From: CAIOZW01 sp049317725
Lineage (GTDB): Bacteria > Acidobacteriota > Blastocatellia > RBC074
Direction: 5' to 3'
NCBI GenBank assembly: GCA_049317725.1
Contig: JBMOHS010000010.1
Span: 1-40,791 of the forward strand
DNA length: 40,791 nt
Position numbers and translations under genes: made by a program. Shown here in pieces: positions 16,155 through 23,774 of the stretch (positions within the stretch are counted from its first letter, which is position 1; every line of letters begins with the position of its first letter). Under the pieces are notes generated by a model. It ran no database searches and was not told where the DNA came from. It saw only the letters and a program-made list of their open reading frames with translations.

Positions 16155-16745
16155 CTATCTTGGTCCGAAGAGATGCCGGAAATGGGCCTGGGCCGCGTAG
16201 AGTTTACTGCTTACTTGTCCTTCTGTCATCCCCAGCCGCAGGGCAATCTCCCGGATCGTTCTCCCTTCGAGGTGCTTCAAGAGGAGAATCTGTCGGTGAA
16301 CAGGTGAGATTTGCGCGAGAATTTCACCGACCGTCAGCGACTCTTCCCGACTTTCCTGATACGCAAGAATTGGCAGACTCTCCGGATCAGCTCGGGAGGT
16401 TGTGTCAGAATTGCTCTCCTGCCAAGGATCGAAGCCTTCGAGGCGCAAGTCCTTCCGCACCCGTCGAAAGTGATCGACGAGCGTTCCGTGAATGATATGC
16501 CCAAGCCAAGTGGCCAACCTCGACTCCCCGCGGTACTGATGGCGCAGCAACTGGTCCACCGCTTTACAGATGGCTTCCTGCGCTAGATCTTCCAGGTCCT
16601 GAGGGAGCAGTCGCTGTCCTTTGCTTTGATATCGAAACTGTCTGCCGAAGATGAGGTAGAACTGCTTGGCGGCCTCTTCTTCTCCTGCCATCAACCGCTC
16701 GATCAGCGCTATGTCGTCCCCGCACCCGCCAGAGGGATCCCTCAT
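16155..16745 (-). CDS. Sigma-70 family RNA polymerase sigma factor
   Basis: This 196-aa protein has a region-2-like block (about 15-98: DLEDLAQEAICKAVDQLL, RGESRLATWLGHIIHGTLVD) and a region-4 helix-turn-helix (about 135-192: VHRQILLLKHLEG, TIREIALRLGMTEGQVSSKL). This is ECF-like in size and spacing. No anti-sigma gene is adjacent, so its control differs from the 11557-12168 factor; three dyads upstream may be operators. AGGAG lies somewhat far (about 14 nt) from the ATG at 16745, so the start is moderately sure. It is followed, after a gap holding the G-quadruplex motif, by lptE. Confidence 0.88.
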   Translation of the reverse strand: MRDPSGGCGDDIALIERLMAGEEEAAKQFYLIFGRQFRYQSKGQRLLPQDLEDLAQEAICKAVDQLLRHQYRGESRLATWLGHIIHGTLVDHFRRVRKDLRLEGFDPWQESNSDTTSRADPESLPILAYQESREESLTVGEILAQISPVHRQILLLKHLEGRTIREIALRLGMTEGQVSSKLYAAQAHFRHLFGPR

Positions 16746-16798
16746 GGCTCTGCTTCTTTCTCCTGGCTGGCTGAGTGCCAGGGTTCCCCTTTTTCCGA

Positions 16799-16852
16799 AA
16801 AGAATTCTTTCATTTCAGGAAAGATTTCCGGGCCTTGAACGACTAATTCAAG
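16799..16852. promoter_or_regulatory. Three consecutive dyads upstream of the sigma-factor gene
   Basis: AAAGAATTCTTT (16799-16810) is a perfect 12-bp palindrome, GGAAA-GA-TTTCC (16818-16829) is an inverted repeat, and CTTGAA-N7-TTCAAG (16834-16852) is a third. All fall within 54 bp and begin 54 bp upstream of the sigma-factor ATG, in an AT-rich patch of otherwise GC-rich DNA. They fit operator sites, but no regulator can be named. Confidence 0.45.
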
Positions 16853-17391
16853 TATGCCCATGTTTCGGGATCGGGTATGGAGCGTGAGGTGAGAGGATGA
16901 ATGGTGTCTTTACCGACAGTATTCCGCCTCTGCGAGCGCAGATCGGGTGAGCACAGCCAATCGCCACTCTATCGAAATGCCCGATCCCGGTCAATCCATA
17001 TGTCTTCCTCATATTCCTCTGTCCATTTCTCTGGTCTGCTCTCCCAGTTGGCGATTGCTGAACGATGTGGTGAGAACTGAATCGGATCGATTCTGGACCT
17101 ACAGAGAGCCGAACGGAATGGCTTGTCCAAACCCATCTTGGCCACTGGCAAGGGGAGGTGCAGAGGCTCAGTCCTCTTTTCGGGTAGTCACGTGTCATTT
17201 GATCAGGCATCTCATTTCCGCCGATTGAACATCAGAGGCTCAGCAAAACCAGATAGATCGGGAGAGGCAACTTCGACTTCCGGGTGGAAGCCTGAACAAA
17301 GAGGACCCGATCCTGGACTTTTCAGGCTTATGACACTGGGCGGGGCTGGGAGTCGACCCGAGTCTGCCAAAGGGAGGGCAGCAGGAACGTC
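16853..17391. other. Intergenic region upstream of the metallopeptidase gene
   Basis: About 540 bp lie between the sigma-factor control region and the large + strand metallopeptidase gene. Short open frames exist on both strands, for example 16848-17210 on -, but they lack family features, signal peptides or good start contexts. I see no RNA gene or terminator. AGGA at 17383-17386 lies 5 nt before the metallopeptidase ATG. Confidence 0.4.
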
Positions 17392-20300
17392 ATGGGGATC
17401 ATACAGGGACGACCGGGGCGGAAGGGATCTTTTCCGCAAGGGATGAACCAGCGGCTCGGCTGGATCGGAGCGGCCCTCATCGGGGGGCTTTGGGCTACTT
17501 GGGGGGGAGGCGGATGGATGAGTCAAGCGGTCAAGGCGCGCGAGACACCCCCGCAGAGTTCCTCCACTGGGAGTTTACTGTGGCAGGAGCCCAGCCTGGA
17601 CGCCTCGCTCCCCTTGACGCTGGAGACCGAGGCCGCTCGTTCCACAGCAGATGGCCTGCGCCGCGTCTTGCGTCTGAATACAGATCTGCTCACCCGTACC
17701 CTCTCCGGAGCAACCAATGAGAGTTTTCGCACGGCAGAGGATCCGGGCATTACGCTGCCGATGCCTCTTCCGGATGGTCGGCTGGTGATGTTTCAGATCG
17801 AGGAGTCCTCAGTCCTCGCTCCGAGCCTCACCGCACGGTATCCAGAGATCCGCACCTTTACGGGGCAAGCCGTCAGTCTCCCAGGCGTGACGATGCGCTG
17901 CGATCTGACGCCGCAAGGTTTTCACGCGACGATGCTTCTTCCGGAAGGAGCCGTCACCATCCAACCACTCACCCCGAGCACCCCAGCGGATCTCTATCTC
18001 ACCTATAACGGACTCCCCCCAGGGCTGACCGAGGAGGATCTCGCCGCAATCCACTGCGATCTACCGGAGGACGCCGCTGGGGCCATTTCCCGGCCCTTGG
18101 AGTGGCAACAGAACGCCCAACTGCTGCCCGAGTATCGTCTCGGCGGAATCCTTCGAACCTTTCGAGTGGCGATCGCGACTACTTGGGAGTACTCCAACAG
18201 TTATGGGGCCGGCACCAATGCCGGCACGGTCGCTTCGATTGCGACTTGGCTCAATGCCGTCAATCTCATCTATGAGCGCGAACTATCGATCCGATTGCAG
18301 CTGATCGACGAGCCGTCGATTCTCTTTACCACTGAGCGAGGCTTTTCCGCGGTGACCGATCCCTTCAGCAATGGCAGCAGCATGCTGATGCTCAACGAAC
18401 AAGGGGCGGTGATGGGCTCTGTCAGCGACAGCGCCTACGATGTTGGGCACGTCCTCGGGACAGGAGGCGGAGGAGTCGCCTACCTTGGTGTGGCTTGCAG
18501 CAATGTCGGGGCACTCAGTGGCCCTCCGAAAGGGCTGGGGGTGACTCTCCTCAGCGGTCCAGTCGGTAATACCGCCGGAATCAAAGTCTTGGCCCACGAA
18601 ATGGCTCATCAGTTTGGTGCCTATCACACGTTCAACGGGACAACAGGAAACTGCAACGCCTCCAACCGTGCTCCCCACTCTGCCTATGAGTCAGGCGCAG
18701 GCTTGACGATCATGTCCTACGCGGGCATCTGCACGAGTGACAACATCACCACCGCCAATCAGTTCGATCTTCGCTTTCACGGGAAGAGCATCCAGCAGAT
18801 TCTCTCTCTGGTCGAGGGGCGGGCGCGTTGCTTCCGGGCCTCGAATACAGCGAACAGCCCGCCCACGGTCACCGCTGGAAATGAGTTCACGATTCCGCGA
18901 CAGACCCCTTTCTCCCTGACGGCCGTTGCCAATGACTCCGATCCTGGCGATGCTGCCAACCTGACCTACACGTGGGAGCAGGTCGATGCCGGAGGGACCC
19001 TCTACGGCAATCCTTCTTACCGGGATGAGCAGGATCCCATCACGACGACGCGGCCGATCTTTCGTCCCTTCTCCCCGACCAATCTCCCGACCCGAATCTT
19101 TCCGCAGCTCTCCCACATCCTCCAGTCCGCCAACTTGGTTCCGGAGATGACGGGGAGTCTGCGAACCGCCGAGAGCCTCCCTCAAGTCTCCCGTACCCTC
19201 CAGTTTGGGGTGACGGTTCGAGATAACCGAAGCGGAGGTGGTGGGGTCGCTTACGAGACTGTCCGCCTGACCGTTGCGGGAGAGGCGGGGCCTTTTCGAC
19301 TTCTCTCCCCCAATACATCGGTGACTTGGACGGGTGGAAGCCGACAGCAGGTGACCTGGGAGGTCAACGAGACGAACCGTTCTCCTGTCAACTGTTCACA
19401 GGTCAAAATTCTGCTCTCCACGGATGGAGGCAAGACCTTTCCGACGATTCTCCACCATGCAACTCCCAACGATGGGAGTGAGGTGATCACTCTACCAGCC
19501 GGCGTCTCGACCACTCAGGCACGTCTTCAAGTGGAAGCTCTCGGGAACATCTTTTTTGATATTTCGGATGTCGATTTCACCCTCACCCCTGGAGTCGCCC
19601 CAGTGAGGCCATTCATTGAACAGGTCAACTGGACTCCCTCCCCCCCGCAAGCGGGCCAAGTGCTCAGTGCGAGCATTCGCGGCACCGGATTTGTCGTCGA
19701 CGAGACTCGTCTGCTGATCTGTGAAAGTGGGACGACCAATTGCACGGCTCAGCCCAGGGAGCGGGTCACGGTAGCCAGTTCGACGCGGGTCGAACTGCGG
19801 AATCTGATCTTGTCTGCAGGCGCCTGGGAGATCTATGTGCAGACCCCAACGGGGGACTCCAATCGGACAGCCCCCTTGCGACTGCAAGCGAGCACCCCCG
19901 CCTTTCCGACGATGACGAGACTGACGTGGAATCCATCTACCCCGACAGCGATGCAACCGTTCAGTGGGCTTCTCAACGGGACCAATTTTGTGCCGGAGGG
20001 AACCCGCGTCTACTTCTGCAGCAATGGATCCAACCGATGTACACTCCATCCGTCCAGTGAGGTGGTGGTTCCCGACACGACCTCGATGCGCTTGAGCGGG
20101 ATTGTTCTCGCGAGCGGTGCGTGGCAGGTGATTGTCGAGACGGCCATCGGCGCCTCTGGTCGTTCCGCCCCTTTCACGGTTCAAGACGATTCCCCAGCTC
20201 CCCTTCCAACCCTGACGGGGGCCACGTGGACCCCGCTGGCTCCACTGGCGAATCAGCCATTTTCTGGGACCCTGACCGGCAACCATCTCGTGACGGGTGC

Positions 20301-21960
20301 AACCCGCGTCTTTTTCTGCCCTTTTGGATCGACAGACTGCCAGGAGCATTCTCCCAGTGGTGTGTCGGTGACGGGGACGACGAGTCTCAGCGTCACGGGA
20401 GTCCAGTTGGCCAATGGCAATTGGCAAGCTTACGTTCAGACACCGGCTGGGGTATCGAACCAGACGCCCGCATTCACGGTCGCCCTCCCCCCCCCATCCA
20501 CTCCGACCATTACCCAGGCGACCTGGTCACCGACCAGTCCGCTGGCCGAAGAGCCATTCAGTGGCAGCCTGATTGGCACGAACTTCTCTCTTGGATCGAG
20601 CCGCCTCCAATTCTGCCGAACTGGAACAGACCAGTGCTTGACGCAATCGATTCGAAGTGTGCAGATTGTCAGTCCGACCCGGATCAATGTGGTCGAGGTT
20701 CGCTTGGCGGCGGGCGATTGGCAGGCGCAGTTGCAAGTCTCGGGCAAGCTTTCGAATCGGTCTCCCTCGTTTCCTGTGCTGGGGAAAGAGCAACCAGCGC
20801 CGACAGTTGGGTCATATCAATGGAACCCAACCGTTCCCCTCGCCAATCAGCCTTTTACGGGGAGAGTCACCGGAACTGGTTTTGCCCCTGGAACAACGCG
20901 TCTTCACTTCTGTCCGGCTACGACAGAAGCTTGTCTTACCGTTGGGGCGACAGTTCATGAGCCAACTCACCTCGACACCGGGCCCGTCACGCTGGCCAGT
21001 GGGCAGTGGGAGCTGCAGGTGGAGACTCCCGGAGGAACCTCGCCGCGTACCCCGCCCTTCACCGTCCAGGCGCCGCCTCCTCCCCTCCCGACTCTTCTGG
21101 CATTCGCCCCATCGGTCTCGACACCGATAGCCTCTCAATCCTTTTCTGGAACCCTCCAAGGAACTGGTCTTATTGCGGGATCCACCGAGTTCCTCTTCTG
21201 TCGTCACGAAACCAGCGACTGCGTGTCACAGCCCGTTGCCGGAATGACGGCCACGACGGCCACCCTCGATCGAATCGTGCTGCCGGAAGGTCGTTGGCAA
21301 TCACAGGTGCGAACTCCGGCGGGTTTCTCGAATCGGCTGGCCCCGTTTTCCGTGGTGTCGGGTAGCGCCGAACAGTCTCCTCCGACCATTCTCAGCTATA
21401 CTTGGAATCCTGAGCGACCGCTCCCCAATCAACCTTTTACGGGAACGATTACGGGAACCGGGTTCGTTCCCGGGGCGACCCAACTCTACTTCTGTGTCGC
21501 TGGTACGGACACGTGTACTCCGCATCCCTTGGATCGCACGATGACGAACCAGGAAAGTGCACTGCAAGTGGTCAACCTGGTACTGTCCCCAGCCAATTGG
21601 GAGTTCTTTCTCCAAACTCCCCGGGGAAATTCCCAGCGGTCCGCCTCCTTTATTGTGACCGATCCTCCTTCGCTTCCTCCCGTGATCAGCGCGTATTTGT
21701 GGCGTCCCGCCACCCCGCGCGCGAATACTGTCTTCGAAGGCGTCATCATCGGAAACCACTTCGAGATGGGGGCCACACGTGTCTTCCTCTGCGTCAACCT
21801 GACCAACAACTGCACGGAGGTTGCAGCGGAGAAGGTAGTTGTCAACACCCCGACCAGTCTGACCTTGACCGATCTGATTCTGCCGCGGGGGACTTGGCAG
21901 GTCTATCTGCAGACCTCCATCTCCCGGAGCAGTCGTTCTCGATCCTTTCTGGTGATGTAA
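17392..21960 (+). CDS. Secreted reprolysin-like metallopeptidase with eight Cys-containing C-terminal repeats
   Basis: This 1522-aa protein has an N-terminal hydrophobic segment (about 22-45) consistent with a signal peptide, then a propeptide-like region (about 80-240: MPLPDGRLVMFQIEESSV). A metzincin domain follows with HEMAHQFGAYH (402-412, the HExxHxxGxxH zinc site) and a Met-turn TIMSYAGIC (M441). A beta-sandwich region (about 490-735) comes next. Residues 740-1521 contain eight repeats of about 97 aa, each with P(F/V)SG..(x)GT.F, FC near the middle, a second Cys six to seven residues on, and W near the end; TIG/IPT-like folds are likely. ATG at 17392 has AGGA upstream; ATG at 17443 would start directly at the signal peptide. 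It is probably an extracellular or surface protease. Confidence 0.85.
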   Translation: MGIIQGRPGRKGSFPQGMNQRLGWIGAALIGGLWATWGGGGWMSQAVKARETPPQSSSTGSLLWQEPSLDASLPLTLETEAARSTADGLRRVLRLNTDLLTRTLSGATNESFRTAEDPGITLPMPLPDGRLVMFQIEESSVLAPSLTARYPEIRTFTGQAVSLPGVTMRCDLTPQGFHATMLLPEGAVTIQPLTPSTPADLYLTYNGLPPGLTEEDLAAIHCDLPEDAAGAISRPLEWQQNAQLLPEYRLGGILRTFRVAIATTWEYSNSYGAGTNAGTVASIATWLNAVNLIYERELSIRLQLIDEPSILFTTERGFSAVTDPFSNGSSMLMLNEQGAVMGSVSDSAYDVGHVLGTGGGGVAYLGVACSNVGALSGPPKGLGVTLLSGPVGNTAGIKVLAHEMAHQFGAYHTFNGTTGNCNASNRAPHSAYESGAGLTIMSYAGICTSDNITTANQFDLRFHGKSIQQILSLVEGRARCFRASNTANSPPTVTAGNEFTIPRQTPFSLTAVANDSDPGDAANLTYTWEQVDAGGTLYGNPSYRDEQDPITTTRPIFRPFSPTNLPTRIFPQLSHILQSANLVPEMTGSLRTAESLPQVSRTLQFGVTVRDNRSGGGGVAYETVRLTVAGEAGPFRLLSPNTSVTWTGGSRQQVTWEVNETNRSPVNCSQVKILLSTDGGKTFPTILHHATPNDGSEVITLPAGVSTTQARLQVEALGNIFFDISDVDFTLTPGVAPVRPFIEQVNWTPSPPQAGQVLSASIRGTGFVVDETRLLICESGTTNCTAQPRERVTVASSTRVELRNLILSAGAWEIYVQTPTGDSNRTAPLRLQASTPAFPTMTRLTWNPSTPTAMQPFSGLLNGTNFVPEGTRVYFCSNGSNRCTLHPSSEVVVPDTTSMRLSGIVLASGAWQVIVETAIGASGRSAPFTVQDDSPAPLPTLTGATWTPLAPLANQPFSGTLTGNHLVTGATRVFFCPFGSTDCQEHSPSGVSVTGTTSLSVTGVQLANGNWQAYVQTPAGVSNQTPAFTVALPPPSTPTITQATWSPTSPLAEEPFSGSLIGTNFSLGSSRLQFCRTGTDQCLTQSIRSVQIVSPTRINVVEVRLAAGDWQAQLQVSGKLSNRSPSFPVLGKEQPAPTVGSYQWNPTVPLANQPFTGRVTGTGFAPGTTRLHFCPATTEACLTVGATVHEPTHLDTGPVTLASGQWELQVETPGGTSPRTPPFTVQAPPPPLPTLLAFAPSVSTPIASQSFSGTLQGTGLIAGSTEFLFCRHETSDCVSQPVAGMTATTATLDRIVLPEGRWQSQVRTPAGFSNRLAPFSVVSGSAEQSPPTILSYTWNPERPLPNQPFTGTITGTGFVPGATQLYFCVAGTDTCTPHPLDRTMTNQESALQVVNLVLSPANWEFFLQTPRGNSQRSASFIVTDPPSLPPVISAYLWRPATPRANTVFEGVIIGNHFEMGATRVFLCVNLTNNCTEVAAEKVVVNTPTSLTLTDLILPRGTWQVYLQTSISRSSRSRSFLVM
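19609..21957 (+). repeat. Eight tandem ~97-aa TIG/IPT-like repeats
   Basis: The coding repeats start at about aa 740 and have a period near 290 bp. Shared positions are a W/Y.P opening, (P/V)F.G...GT.F, then (V/L).FC....(D/N).C, and a closing (W)(Q/E)..(V/L)QTP.G.S.R. The Cys pair is present in all eight, suggesting one disulfide per repeat. Sequence divergence between copies is high, so the array is old. Confidence 0.75.
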
Positions 21961-22033
21961 GATAAAGTACGGAAGGTCGGTGTTCGACTAACGATTGGAT
22001 GAGCCGTCGGCTCGGTCTCGGCGAGGGGGTGAG

Positions 22034-22061
22034 TGGACATTGAAGGGAAATCGAGTATACT
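22034..22061 (+). promoter_or_regulatory. Candidate promoter for metZ-rhodanese
   Basis: TGGACA (22034-22039) lies 16 bp from TATACT (22056-22061), about 80 bp upstream of the metZ ATG. It is the best sigma70-like pair in the 182-bp gap. Confidence 0.45.
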
Positions 22062-22085
22062 CCCGCTTGGTTTTTGCTGCTTTGT

Positions 22086-22117
22086 CCCGGAGCGCAAAAG
22101 GTCCTGAGAAATCCGGG
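22086..22117 (+). other. Hairpin in the metZ leader
   Basis: CCCGGA (22086-22091) pairs with TCCGGG (22112-22117) around a 20-nt, A-rich loop. It lies between the candidate promoter and the metZ start. It does not match the SAM-I or SAM-II riboswitch consensus as I know them, so it is only a possible structured leader. Confidence 0.3.
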
Positions 22118-22142
22118 GCTTGGTTACTTCCAGGTCTCTGCT

Positions 22143-23381
22143 ATGTCCAATCGCCACTTTGAAACGGATGCGATCCGCCACCAAGAGTCCCGCACCCAGC
22201 ATCGGGAGCATTCCGTCCCACTCTACCTGACGTCCAGCTTTCTCTTCGATGACGCCGAACAGGCAAGAGCGCTCTTCGCTGATGAGATTCCAGGGAACAT
22301 CTATACCCGCTTCTCCAACCCCAACAATTCGGAGTTAATTGGCAAGATTTGCCGTCTGGAAGGGGCCGAGGATGGACTGGCCTGTGCCTCTGGGATGTCG
22401 GCGATCTTCACCTCCTTGGGGGCACTCTTGCAGTCTGGGGACCATCTCCTGGCTTCCCGGGCACTCTTTGGCTCGACGCATCAGATCCTCAACCAGATTC
22501 TTCCCAAGTGGGGAATCACGACGACCTATCTCGATCTGCGCTCTCCTGAAACCTGGTCGGAGGCGGTCCAGCCCGCAACCAAGATGGTCCTGGTGGAGAC
22601 GCCGTCCAATCCTGGCTTGGAGCTGGTCGACTTGGAGCGGCTTGTCCAATTCAGTCGTCAGCACGGTCTTCTGTCGCTCGTCGACAACTGTTTCGCCACG
22701 CCTTACCTGCAGCAACCACTGCGCTACGGGATTGATCTGGTGACCCATTCGGCTACCAAGTTCATGGACGGCCAGGGGAGAGTCATCGGCGGTCTCATCG
22801 CTGGCCGGTCTGATCTGTTACGGGAGATCCGATTTTTCGCCCGTCACACCGGGCCCGCCCTCTCCCCCTTCAACGCTTGGGTCTTCTCGAAAAGCCTGGA
22901 GACGCTGGCTGTTCGGATGGATCGCCACTGTGACAATGCCGAGGCTCTGGCCCAATGGTTGGAGCAGCGCCCGGAGGTGGACCGGGTCATCTACCCCTTT
23001 CTCGATTCACACCCCCAATCTGACCTTGCCCGTCGGCAAATGAAGCGCGGAGGTGGGGTGGTCTCTTTTGTCCTCCGTGGGGGGGCGAGTGCGGGTCGTT
23101 CTTTTCTCGACCGACTCCAGCTGCTCTCTCATACGGCGAATTTGGGAGACACCCGGACGACGGTGACCCATCCCGCCTCAACGACCCATTCCAAACTGAC
23201 CGAGGCCGATCGACTCGCCGTCGGAATCTCCCCGGGACTGATCCGGATCTCGGCCGGGCTCGAGCACCTCGACGATCTCAAGGCCGATCTCCAGCAAGCC
23301 CTGGAAGGCATTGGATCCGCTCCCTCTCTTTCACATGTCGATCGCAAGGAGACATCTACAGATGAACACCATCACGGTTGA
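22143..23381 (+). CDS. metZ: O-succinylhomoserine sulfhydrylase (Cys/Met metabolism PLP enzyme)
   Basis: This 412-aa cytoplasmic enzyme of the Cys/Met gamma-family makes homocysteine from O-succinylhomoserine and sulfide. PLP-site features are present: ASGMSAI (82-88), D181 in LVDNCFATPY, and the Schiff-base Lys K206 in HSATKFMDGQGR (202-213). DGQGR is characteristic of MetZ-type proteins. R56 in YTRFSNPN is also conserved. The start is placed at ATG 22143, where the family sequence begins, although the upstream AGG is weak; the frame is open to 22074. The last 20 bp overlap the rhodanese gene, which suggests coupling. MetB/MetC-like activities in the same family cannot be fully excluded. Confidence 0.88.
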   Translation: MSNRHFETDAIRHQESRTQHREHSVPLYLTSSFLFDDAEQARALFADEIPGNIYTRFSNPNNSELIGKICRLEGAEDGLACASGMSAIFTSLGALLQSGDHLLASRALFGSTHQILNQILPKWGITTTYLDLRSPETWSEAVQPATKMVLVETPSNPGLELVDLERLVQFSRQHGLLSLVDNCFATPYLQQPLRYGIDLVTHSATKFMDGQGRVIGGLIAGRSDLLREIRFFARHTGPALSPFNAWVFSKSLETLAVRMDRHCDNAEALAQWLEQRPEVDRVIYPFLDSHPQSDLARRQMKRGGGVVSFVLRGGASAGRSFLDRLQLLSHTANLGDTRTTVTHPASTTHSKLTEADRLAVGISPGLIRISAGLEHLDDLKADLQQALEGIGSAPSLSHVDRKETSTDEHHHG

Positions 23382-23679
23382 GGAGTTGCGCTCCTGGCGT
23401 GACGCCGGGACAGAACATCAATTGGTCGATGTTCGTGAATCTCACGAGTATGAGCTGTGCAACATTGGTGGAGAGCTGCTCCCACTCGGAACCATTCTCC
23501 ACCAGGTGGAGAATCTCCGCCGCGATATTCCCGTCGTGGTCATGTGCCGGAGCGGCAAGCGGAGTGCCACTGCGATTCTTCAGCTCGAGGCACTCTTTGG
23601 GTTGACCAATCTGGTCAACCTGGAAGGGGGGATTCTCCAGTGGGCCAGTGAGATCGATCCGGCGATGCCCCGCTACTGA
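23362..23679 (+). CDS. Single-domain rhodanese-like sulfurtransferase
   Basis: This 105-aa cytoplasmic protein has LVDVRESHEYELCNIGG (21-37), the catalytic loop C62-RSGKR (MCRSGKRS, 61-68) and the closing VNLEGGILQW, all diagnostic of the rhodanese fold. The catalytic Cys carries a persulfide and passes sulfur to acceptors. AAGGAG lies about 10 nt before the ATG, inside the end of metZ. Overlap with metZ suggests that it feeds or consumes sulfur in homocysteine synthesis, but no sulfur-carrier protein is adjacent. A strong hairpin follows 33 bp after its stop. Confidence 0.9.
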   Translation: MNTITVEELRSWRDAGTEHQLVDVRESHEYELCNIGGELLPLGTILHQVENLRRDIPVVVMCRSGKRSATAILQLEALFGLTNLVNLEGGILQWASEIDPAMPRY

Positions 23680-23712
23680 TGCCCATCTTTCCCGGTGATT
23701 TCCCACACGCCA

Positions 23713-23752
23713 CGAGGGCCAGGGAGAGTGTCTATTCTCTCCCTGGCCCTCG
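23713..23752. terminator. Strong hairpin terminator between convergent genes
   Basis: A perfect 16-bp stem (23713-23728 with 23737-23752) has an 8-nt loop and is followed on the + strand by ATTTCTTC. It ends the metZ-rhodanese transcript and may also serve the - strand gene that stops at 23775, although no T-tract follows in that direction. Confidence 0.8.
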
Positions 23753-23774
23753 ATTTCTTCGCGGCGGCCCCCCG

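Noticed and set aside
16848..17210. 120-aa - strand open frame in the intergenic region
   Set aside because: No recognisable domain, signal or start context; composition looks noncoding.
22001..22013. Small hairpin after the metallopeptidase gene as a terminator
   Set aside because: The stem is only 5 bp and no T-tract follows.
22060..22142. SAM riboswitch before metZ
   Set aside because: Only one simple hairpin is visible; it does not show the SAM-I or SAM-II core features I can recall.
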